Source of the DNA: Prevotellaceae bacterium
GTDB taxonomy: Bacteria; Bacteroidota; Bacteroidia; Bacteroidales; UBA932
Assembly (NCBI GenBank): GCA_031259805.1
Contig: JAIRKX010000069.1
Location: 1 to 10,931, forward strand
Direction of reading: 5' to 3'
DNA length: 10,931 bases
Part shown: positions 1-6,314 of the stretch, one piece after another
How the letters are laid out: each line of letters starts with the position of its first letter
Position numbering within the stretch: position 1 is the first letter of the stretch
Translations under genes and position numbers: made by a program
Notes under the pieces: model-generated
Database searches by the model: none
Told to the model about the DNA's origin: nothing
The model's input: the letters and a program-made list of their open reading frames with translations, nothing else

Positions 1-3
1 TAC

Positions 4-2097
4 ATGAAAATGAAAAAAACACTGCTACTATCTTTGTTATCACTCGCTTCGCTCTCTGTATGGGGGCAAAGCGTGGTACGTATTACGCAACTCGGCGCCG
101 ATTACGCCGCCGCGCCGCCCACCGTCAGCTTTCGCGTCTATTGGGACAGCGCGCCTGACAATATTACTCATCTTGACAGCGTGTGGCTGTTCGTCGACTA
201 CCAGCCCATCGCCGCCAACGGCTCGTTGGGCGCATGGACGCCGGCGACGTTGAGCGCGCCTGCGGCTAATGCGCCGGGGACGGTCATTGCTGGGTCGCTC
301 AATGGAAGAGGTTTTTACCTGCGCGGCACGACGCCGACGTTTAGCTCGACCGTTACGGTTGCGCTCGACGGGCTGGTGGCCGGCGACCGCTTCAACTGGT
401 GCGCCTACGCCTCCGACTATCCGCCCAACGCTACGGAAGGCGCAGGATACTATGAGTTACACGGCACGCCGCCATTCCTGATTAATGGCGCAATTACCGA
501 ACCGACGCGGCATTATACCGGCTGTATTACCTCGCTGACCGACCGCACCGGCTGTCCGGGGCTGGTGCCGTCGCCTACGGCGGTTACCGACTTCACCGTA
601 TCGGAAGATACCATTTGCGTCGGCGAAGGCGTAACGCTCGAAGCTATCGCCACCGGCGCTACGATGTACAGCTTTAACGGCGGTCAGACATGGATTCCGG
701 CCACCGCTTCGACGACGACTATCGTGTTTCCTACGCACGATACCGTCTATACCGTACATGTAGCAAACGCCGCCGGCTGTTCGGCCACCGCGCCGGCGGA
801 GACGGTAACGGTACATCCCCTGCCGATCGCCACATTCAACAGCCCGCCTTCGACCGCCTGCGCCGGCAGTTTGGTTACATTAACCGTGGGCGACGGCAGC
901 GGCTCCTACTGCTTCTCGCAACACTGCTCCGCCAGCGTACACAACCCTTACGCCAGCGGCAACGACGACCCGACCGAATACGACTGTATCTTTGAAAGCG
1001 CTACCTGCACGTTTGAGACTTCCAACAGCTATGCGGTTACGATGCCCGATTCGGGGAACGTAACCGTCTGCGTGCGGGTCGTCAACGAGCACGGCTGCTT
1101 GGACAGCGCCTGTATAACGATTGGCGTTATGCCGGTGTCTGTGCCTGTCCTTGCGGGCGGCGGGGCGTACTGCGACAACGCCGATCTCAGTTGCTTCGGC
1201 GAAACAGGCTACAGCTACCAGCTGCAGGACGGTTTGACGCAAGCCGTCGGTGCACCGCTCAGCGGCGCCGGCGCACCGCTGAACTTTCCGATTACGGTTA
1301 CCGGCGCGTATACGGTAGTGGCTACCGACGTCGCTACGAGCTGTGTGGTGAGAAGTAACGCGCAGGCGGTTACGGTGGATACGTCGCCGACGGCTCCTGC
1401 GCGCATCACGGCTGACTATACCTGTTCCAATTCACCGGTTACGCTGACGGTATCCGGTGGTTCCAATGGCTCCGGCGCCCGCTATGAGTGGGGTACGGGC
1501 GCGACGCCGGGTGTAAGCCCGCTATCGCCGGCTGTTACGGTCGCTAATTTCATAGACACGCCTTCCGTCGTTACAACTTATTGGGTGCGGCGAATCGGCA
1601 CCACCGCGTGCCGCGATACGACAGCCGGCGTTACTCTGCATGTACCGGTAGCTGTAATCAACGGCACGGTAGGGCGCGACCAACCGGTGGGCGCCGGGCA
1701 ATGCCAAATCGGACTGGTACCGGCAGGCGGCTATTGCCGCGATTTGATTGCCGACGGCGCCATTTGTTATACCGGTTGCCAGAACAAAGAAGATCCCACG
1801 AAAACATTAGAGATGAAAGCCGCGAGATCAGCGAACGGTACTTCTACGACGCCGCCTGCCTGCCCGGCGGGATGGCGACGCATTTACGCATCGGAATTAC
1901 AATGTTACGAGACATATACCGGTACGGATGGTGGGCATACAACAGTGTCCGATACCGGACAAAGCCAGGGCAATTCCTGTATAAGCAGCGGCACTTGTTA
2001 TATAGCTAATGCCGGTGGTGGCACTGCCTTTTGTAGCGGCCCTCCGTATTCTACATGGCGCTGGAGTTGCGGCTACGCTACAATATGCGTGCGCTAA
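4..2097 (+). CDS. Secreted Ig/PKD-like multi-domain surface protein with Cys-rich C-terminus
   Basis: The 697-residue protein begins with a clear signal peptide (basic MKMKK, a Leu/Ser-rich core, probable cleavage near SVWGQ at about residue 22). It is therefore exported, probably to the cell surface. Residues about 25-190 form one N-terminal domain. Then come about four beta-rich Ig/PKD-like modules (about 196-273, 274-377, 378-460, 461-547), recognisable from recurring patterns such as TICVGEGVTL, TACAGSLVTL and TCSNSPVTL, each followed by a V-T-V strand end. Residues 547-697 are rich in Gly and Cys (11 Cys) and contain CPAGWRR, ending in YATICVR. This resembles the tail of FISUMP-like domains of Bacteroidetes and Fibrobacteres, but only loosely. 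No type IX secretion C-terminal domain is evident. The start could be either Met1 or Met3; the upstream region lies outside the window. The role is unknown: adhesion or substrate binding is an inference from the architecture. Confidence 0.8.
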   Translation: MKMKKTLLLSLLSLASLSVWGQSVVRITQLGADYAAAPPTVSFRVYWDSAPDNITHLDSVWLFVDYQPIAANGSLGAWTPATLSAPAANAPGTVIAGSLNGRGFYLRGTTPTFSSTVTVALDGLVAGDRFNWCAYASDYPPNATEGAGYYELHGTPPFLINGAITEPTRHYTGCITSLTDRTGCPGLVPSPTAVTDFTVSEDTICVGEGVTLEAIATGATMYSFNGGQTWIPATASTTTIVFPTHDTVYTVHVANAAGCSATAPAETVTVHPLPIATFNSPPSTACAGSLVTLTVGDGSGSYCFSQHCSASVHNPYASGNDDPTEYDCIFESATCTFETSNSYAVTMPDSGNVTVCVRVVNEHGCLDSACITIGVMPVSVPVLAGGGAYCDNADLSCFGETGYSYQLQDGLTQAVGAPLSGAGAPLNFPITVTGAYTVVATDVATSCVVRSNAQAVTVDTSPTAPARITADYTCSNSPVTLTVSGGSNGSGARYEWGTGATPGVSPLSPAVTVANFIDTPSVVTTYWVRRIGTTACRDTTAGVTLHVPVAVINGTVGRDQPVGAGQCQIGLVPAGGYCRDLIADGAICYTGCQNKEDPTKTLEMKAARSANGTSTTPPACPAGWRRIYASELQCYETYTGTDGGHTTVSDTGQSQGNSCISSGTCYIANAGGGTAFCSGPPYSTWRWSCGYATICVR

Positions 2098-2128
2098 ACG
2101 GCGCGTTAAAAAAAGAGTTAAAAAAAAG

Positions 2129-2159
2129 AAAAGCCCCTGCCCTCCGGCGGGGGCTTTTT
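2129..2159. terminator. Bidirectional intrinsic terminator
   Basis: A 13-bp stem (AAAAGCCCCTGCC pairing with GGCGGGGGCTTTT, one G-T pair) closes a 4-base CTCC loop. On the plus strand it ends in a T-run 32 bases after the surface-protein stop codon. On the minus strand the same stem is followed by a long T-rich tract (the complement of the A-runs at 2108-2132), so it can also end the convergent transglycosylase transcript coming from 2253. Confidence 0.9.
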
Positions 2160-2252
2160 AGTTGAAAAATCTCCTAACCCCGCAACGGAGTGAAGAGACA
2201 AAGTCGTCGCCCCGTTCATCTGTTTTCATCTCTCGCGGGCACGCCTTACGCT

Positions 2253-3377
2253 TTATTCCGCCACCAGATTCCGGTAATGTTCGTACCGTTCCCATACCTT
2301 CTGTACGAAATTTAGCGTCTCCACGCCGTTGAAACGTCCCGACGGGATGTATTCGCCCGTGTAGTGCAACTCGTACCGCATGAGCGGGATGGCGGCGGCG
2401 ACCTCGTCCCACCGGTTGGGGTCTTTTTGTTGCGACCGGGCAAAGGTGCGGCATTCGCCGATACGGTTGAGGCCGGCATTGTAGGCGGCAAGGGTAAATT
2501 TGAGGTGGTTTTGTTCGTCGGTGTCGGACAGTGACGGGTCGTTGTGTAAAAAAGCCAGCAGGCAGACGCCTGTCCGAATATTGTCTTCCGGCTCGGTGAA
2601 GTCGGAGATGTTGAGTCCGGCGGCGGTAGCCGGCATCACCTGCATCAGGCCGTAAGCGCCGCGCGGCGACACAATGTCAGGGCGGAAACGCGACTCCTGA
2701 CATATCAGCGCCGCCAGCAGCCGCCAGTCCCACTGAAGTTGGCGGGCGTATTTTCGAATCAAATCGTCGTAAGGCGAGAGGGTAGGGCAGGGCGACGAGG
2801 CGTCGCCGGACGGCTGCCGGATACGCCCCGACGGCGACAGGCTTTGGCGGGTGCTGTGAACGTGCGTTGCCCAGCGGCTCAGCAGTCTGATCATCTCTCT
2901 GTGGCGGGCATCGACCACCCACACCGAACTGTCGGGGAGGGCAAAAGCAGCGGTTGGGTAGCGGTCGTGCCCCTGCGAAAAATAGTCGGCGCGGGAGCAG
3001 ACCATGACGTCTACCACGCCGTCGGCCAATTGCTGTCGCCGTTCATCTGCCGTCGGCACGATGTCGATACGGTAGCGGCAGTTGTGGGCGTCGGCAAAAC
3101 GACGAATCATTTCCAGCTGGTAGCCCATCGGCTCGGCGCGATAGAGGAAATAGTCGCGGGGATTACCGCTGATGGCGTAACGGAGGATATCTTTGACAGT
3201 GCGTTGCGGAATTTCGTCTATATACCATTCGACGCGGGTTTCCGGCGGCGTCAGGGCCAATGCCGCCCCGCACAGGAAGGCGACAAGCCACAGCAGGCAG
3301 CGCCGGTTATGCTTCTTTTTCCGGTTGCCGGGGTTCGGCAGGGTGGTCGTATTCAGGGGTATCAATGCAGGCGCCAT
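2253..3377 (-). CDS. MltF-like membrane-bound lytic murein transglycosylase with shortened binding domain
   Basis: The 374-residue protein has a basic stretch (residues 19-26) followed by a hydrophobic segment (about 27-42), giving an uncleaved anchor or signal peptide and a periplasmic body. The C-terminal half is a goose-lysozyme-like SLT domain: SPYDD at 201-205, ICQESRF with the predicted catalytic Glu228, YGLMQVMP at 242-249 and AAYNAG at 297-302. Such enzymes cleave peptidoglycan glycan strands to 1,6-anhydro-muropeptides. The N-terminal part (about 50-165) resembles a family-3 solute-binding domain (YRAEPMGYQLEMI, VDVMVC at 122-127, SVWVVD), but it is much shorter than the usual two-lobed domain. 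Bacteroides MltF-like proteins are, from memory, about 450 residues. No lipobox is seen. The gene lies 146 bases downstream of the porin on the same strand and may share its transcript. The start is the only upstream Met that keeps the membrane segment. Confidence 0.85.
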   Translation of the reverse strand: MAPALIPLNTTTLPNPGNRKKKHNRRCLLWLVAFLCGAALALTPPETRVEWYIDEIPQRTVKDILRYAISGNPRDYFLYRAEPMGYQLEMIRRFADAHNCRYRIDIVPTADERRQQLADGVVDVMVCSRADYFSQGHDRYPTAAFALPDSSVWVVDARHREMIRLLSRWATHVHSTRQSLSPSGRIRQPSGDASSPCPTLSPYDDLIRKYARQLQWDWRLLAALICQESRFRPDIVSPRGAYGLMQVMPATAAGLNISDFTEPEDNIRTGVCLLAFLHNDPSLSDTDEQNHLKFTLAAYNAGLNRIGECRTFARSQQKDPNRWDEVAAAIPLMRYELHYTGEYIPSGRFNGVETLNFVQKVWERYEHYRNLVAE

Positions 3378-3523
3378 GTCATCAACGTAATTGGATTCCC
3401 GTCAGGGAGAACGTACCGGCAGAGACCCTGCGTCTTTGCGTCTCCTCAAGGGCTACTGAGGGTGTTTTGTTGTTTAAATAAGGTGAAAGCAAGGTTCTTC
3501 TTCTCATCCTTTCTCTCCTGCTC
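3378..3523. other. Intergenic spacer between porin and transglycosylase genes
   Basis: This 146-base gap contains no convincing ORF, no TAnnTTTG promoter element on the minus strand and no strong terminator. Only a weak 5-bp hairpin (CCTCA at 3444-3448 with TGAGG at 3457-3461) is visible. The absence of a clear stop or start signal is compatible with read-through from the porin gene into the transglycosylase gene. Confidence 0.4.
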
Positions 3524-5674
3524 TTAATTAAAGAACCAAGAAATGCCCAGCTTCAGGACTGTTTGAAGACGGATGTAATGTAAGGCCGAGAAGTAATTGT
3601 TATCCGGCCAGCCCTGCGAGACGTTCACGATCTTGGCAAAAATCGTGGCATGTTTCCATTTCATATTCAGGAATAAGTCGAGGTAGGGGTACTCTCCGAT
3701 TTTGTGCATGCGCTGCTGGTGAAACGCGCCCGCGCCCGGATTGTAGGCGTAGGCATAATATAAGGTGTTAAAATAAGCATCGACGCCAATCTGCGCCGTC
3801 AGTACGTTTTTGACTAATTCGCCTTGCAGGTAATAGGTAAAGTTGGCGCTCAGCAAGGGTAGGGGGAAGGCTGCACTGGTCGAATGCTGCACCAGCAGCC
3901 GGTGGTCGAAGTGCAACAGCCAGAACGTGAAATCCTTTTTCAGCGAGCCGGCAAACAGGCTGATCTCACTATTGTGCTGCACCGGAAGGGCGTCGGTGTT
4001 AAAATAAACGGCGTTGGAAAGCAGCGCATAGTTGAATGCCGCCTCCAGCCCCCAGTCGGGAATGTCGAGCCGGACGCCGATGCGCGTTTCAACGGTCTTG
4101 TCGAAATCGTTTTCCCAATAGAAGTGGTTGGCATAGGTGTGGTTCAGGAAATAATCGGGACGTTTGGCCTGAAATAACAACGTGCCGGTCAGGTGCATTC
4201 CCCGTTTGAGGAAGGCCGGATACGCCGACAGGCTCACCTGTCCGTCGACCGAAATATCGTGCTGCGAATAGCCCGCAAAATCGTAGCGTGCCAGCGCCGA
4301 CCACCGGAAATACTGCTTGAAAATCCCGGAGGCCGATCCATACACATACAGGTTATGCTGCACCTCGTTGTCGGTCGGCGAGAGATAGGATGTTGGCCGG
4401 AAGGCATAATTTGATACATTGCCGTAGCCGACGCCTCCCGTGAGTTTCGACACGATGGCGTTGGCCGCCCACGGTTGCAGGGAGATAAACAGCCGGTTGT
4501 CGAACAGCCGCATACGCATCGAGTCGCGCGAGGCGATCGGGTGGATATAAAACCGGTCGCGGTAGTAGCTGCGTCCTGCGGAGTCGGTCAATTCTATCTG
4601 GTCGCTATAACTGCGCGTGAGGGTTGTATATTCCGCTGCATGACCGAAATAGGCCACTGTCCCGTCGTCCTGCCGCGTCGAATCCCTGCCGGCGTCCCGC
4701 GAGGTTGTATCCTTGCGGAAAAAGTGCATCGGAACGCTATACGATTGCGTAATAAAGAAGGTGTACATGCTGATATTGCTTGCAGCCGACCGTAGCGACA
4801 CATCAATCCCCCGGGCGTCGACGGTCGTATCCAGGATAAACGAATCGTCGCTGATGCCGCCATTCTCCTTATTCGACCAGCCGTTGTAGATAAATCCGCC
4901 GTGTGCGTTGTAGCGCTTGCCCGAATAGCTGGCGGCAAGGGCAAATTCGCTATTGTCCGTCGCTTCATTTTCTAATTGTCCGCGCGTGCCGAAATGCCGA
5001 TAGCGTACGCTCCAGTTCAATTGCGGCAGGGCGTTGGCCGTTACAAACGCATCCACATTCCCCTCTTCCAGCAGGCTGTTGGCAAAGAGCGTTCCGCTGT
5101 ATTCAAAGCGCGTATACGCCTTTTTCGTATTGTAGAACCGGATGTTTTCGGGCGTAATAGCGTATTCGAGATAGGGGTTAAGGTAATAAAACAGCGGGTT
5201 GGTTTGTCGTTTGAAATAATCGTGCAGGATGACAGCCGAGCCGGACGTCCCCAAATAGTTCGCCCCGACGTCGCGTTGCAGGAACGGATAATCACGAAAG
5301 CGATCCCCGATAAGGGTATCAAGGGGGATGATATGCAGGGTGTTCAGGTAGCGGTTGTGCTGCCATACGAAAATACGTTGCCGTTTAAGCGTATCATGGA
5401 ACAGCGAGGTCTCGAGCAGACGGGGTTCGCCTTGTTCTTCGTCGCCGTTGTTGTCGCCTTCCGGCGCTTCGTCCCGGGTACGGTTCGGGCGGCTCCCCCC
5501 CAGCGTATCAGTCTGCGGTTGATTGCCCTGGCCGATGGATAGCTGCCCCGATGGAACAGACGTCCCTTTGCCGGGCAACTGAGGACGCTGCCGCGCGCTC
5601 TGAGCGTCTGCCGTCCCCGCACCGCCCCACGCCAGCAGGACGAGCAGTAGTGTTAATAAATGAATTTTACTCAT
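3524..5674 (-). CDS. Putative outer-membrane porin (Bacteroidetes putative porin family)
   Basis: The chosen start gives 716 residues. The ORF is open 39 codons further upstream, but only the Met at 5674 puts a classic signal peptide at the N-terminus (MSKIHLLTLLLVLLAW followed by GTADAQ, cleavage near residue 25). Residues about 26-85 are low-complexity and polar (Pro, Gly, Asp, Glu), probably a flexible periplasmic segment. The rest alternates polar and aromatic residues, as expected for many beta strands. It contains the motif ANYLGTSGSAV (about 138-148), which I recognise from Bacteroidetes proteins annotated as putative porin (Porin_10). The protein ends in LGISWFFN, an aromatic-rich last strand typical of outer-membrane barrels. 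The likely role is diffusion or uptake through the outer membrane; the substrate is unknown. It is transcribed away from the hydrogenase operon. Confidence 0.8.
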   Translation of the reverse strand: MSKIHLLTLLLVLLAWGGAGTADAQSARQRPQLPGKGTSVPSGQLSIGQGNQPQTDTLGGSRPNRTRDEAPEGDNNGDEEQGEPRLLETSLFHDTLKRQRIFVWQHNRYLNTLHIIPLDTLIGDRFRDYPFLQRDVGANYLGTSGSAVILHDYFKRQTNPLFYYLNPYLEYAITPENIRFYNTKKAYTRFEYSGTLFANSLLEEGNVDAFVTANALPQLNWSVRYRHFGTRGQLENEATDNSEFALAASYSGKRYNAHGGFIYNGWSNKENGGISDDSFILDTTVDARGIDVSLRSAASNISMYTFFITQSYSVPMHFFRKDTTSRDAGRDSTRQDDGTVAYFGHAAEYTTLTRSYSDQIELTDSAGRSYYRDRFYIHPIASRDSMRMRLFDNRLFISLQPWAANAIVSKLTGGVGYGNVSNYAFRPTSYLSPTDNEVQHNLYVYGSASGIFKQYFRWSALARYDFAGYSQHDISVDGQVSLSAYPAFLKRGMHLTGTLLFQAKRPDYFLNHTYANHFYWENDFDKTVETRIGVRLDIPDWGLEAAFNYALLSNAVYFNTDALPVQHNSEISLFAGSLKKDFTFWLLHFDHRLLVQHSTSAAFPLPLLSANFTYYLQGELVKNVLTAQIGVDAYFNTLYYAYAYNPGAGAFHQQRMHKIGEYPYLDLFLNMKWKHATIFAKIVNVSQGWPDNNYFSALHYIRLQTVLKLGISWFFN

Positions 5675-5685
5675 AAAATGGAATA

Positions 5686-5693
5686 CAAAAGTA
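5686..5693 (-). promoter_or_regulatory. Possible -7 promoter element of the porin gene
   Basis: Read on the minus strand, this is TACTTTTG, a full match to the Bacteroidetes -7 consensus TAnnTTTG. It lies only 12 bases before the porin start codon, so the transcript would have a very short or almost absent leader. No good -33 TTTG partner is seen upstream, which keeps confidence low. Confidence 0.35.
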
Positions 5694-5785
5694 CAAAAAA
5701 TGTTTATGAATTGTGTGATGCATGCCTGCAAGAGCACGAAGGGCGTCTGCGGCAGCAGTCTTGCGCCCCCCCACGCCCTGCACCC

Positions 5786-5817
5786 TTTCATCTTTTCATG
5801 TTTTCACCTATTCATCT
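5786..5817 (+). repeat. Four tandem copies of an 8-bp repeat (TTTCATCT-like)
   Basis: The copies are TTTCATCT, TTTCATGT, TTTCACCT and ATTCATCT, and a fifth partial TTCA follows at 5818. They lie between the divergent porin and hydrogenase genes, 27 bases or more upstream of the hydrogenase -33 element. They could be a regulator-binding array or simply a slippage-derived microsatellite. Confidence 0.6.
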
Positions 5818-5844
5818 TTCAAATTGAAAGTATTTTCTTTGAAA

Positions 5845-5876
5845 TTTGCATATATTGAAAAGAAAACCTACCTTTA
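5845..5876 (+). promoter_or_regulatory. Promoter of the [FeFe]-hydrogenase operon
   Basis: A TTTG at 5845-5848 and TACCTTTA at 5869-5876 are separated by 20 bases. This fits the Bacteroidetes housekeeping promoter (-33 TTTG, -7 TAnnTTTG) with one mismatch in the last base. Transcription would start near 5883, leaving a leader of about 20 A/T-rich bases before the first gene at 5904. Confidence 0.6.
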
Positions 5877-5903
5877 TAACTTCAAATCTCAATTATCAAC
5901 AAT

Positions 5904-6293
5904 ATGGATAAAATCAAATCGCTGGATGACCTGCGGAAAATGAAGCAACAATTGGAGCAACAACTCCGGTTGCGCGAGCAAAGCAACGACCCCGACGCGC
6001 TGGTGCAAATCAAAGTAGCGATGGCTACCTGTGGTATCGCCGCCGGTGCGCGGACGGTGATGAATACGTTGCTCGAACGGACTGCCGCCGAACGGCTGCC
6101 GGTCGTCATCACGCAAACAGGGTGCATGGGCTACTGCCATTCCGAACCGACGGTAGAAGTCCGTAAACCGGGCGAAGAGCCGATAGTATTCGGGCATGTC
6201 GACGCTAAAAAGGCCATTGCCATTATCGAAAAGTACATCCGGCGGGGGGAACTGTTAGAGGGCGTCATCCCGCAGAATTACGAGAGCATTTAA
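5904..6293 (+). CDS. hndB: HndB-like [2Fe-2S] ferredoxin-fold hydrogenase subunit
   Basis: This 129-residue protein has a charged helical N-terminus (about 1-30, Lys/Gln/Arg/Glu-rich) followed by a thioredoxin-like ferredoxin domain. Conserved motifs are ATCGIAAGA (Cys43) and QTGCMGYC (Cys74, Cys78) followed by EP. Length and motifs match HndB, the small subunit of NAD(P)-linked Hnd hydrogenases, which resembles the N-terminal domain of the NuoF-like subunit. Its probable role is electron transfer or structure in the hydrogenase complex in the cytoplasm. Compared with the equivalent domain of the next gene (CGGTGC), the second cysteine is replaced (Gly48), so whether it binds a four-Cys [2Fe-2S] cluster is uncertain. 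It is the first gene of the operon, 21 bases before the NuoF-like gene. The start has no Shine-Dalgarno sequence, as is common in Bacteroidetes. Confidence 0.8.
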   Translation: MDKIKSLDDLRKMKQQLEQQLRLREQSNDPDALVQIKVAMATCGIAAGARTVMNTLLERTAAERLPVVITQTGCMGYCHSEPTVEVRKPGEEPIVFGHVDAKKAIAIIEKYIRRGELLEGVIPQNYESI

Positions 6294-6314
6294 CGGAAAT
6301 CAGTCGAAAGGAGT

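Noticed and set aside
457..1242. Minus-strand ORFs opposite the surface protein gene
   Set aside because: Arg-rich translations with no motif; the plus-strand frame has a signal peptide and repeated Ig-like modules.
2253..3377. Lipoprotein signal in the transglycosylase
   Set aside because: Cys27 and Cys36 lie in or next to the hydrophobic segment, but neither has a proper lipobox (the residue before each is Arg or Leu, not Gly/Ala/Ser).
2739..3527. Plus-strand ORF (262 codons) opposite the transglycosylase gene
   Set aside because: It lies antisense to the SLT/MltF-like gene and has no domain, promoter or start context; a shadow frame.
5675..5791. N-terminal extension of the porin ORF
   Set aside because: The extension would place about 39 residues before the signal peptide and overlaps the likely promoter; the Met at 5674 gives a normal export signal.
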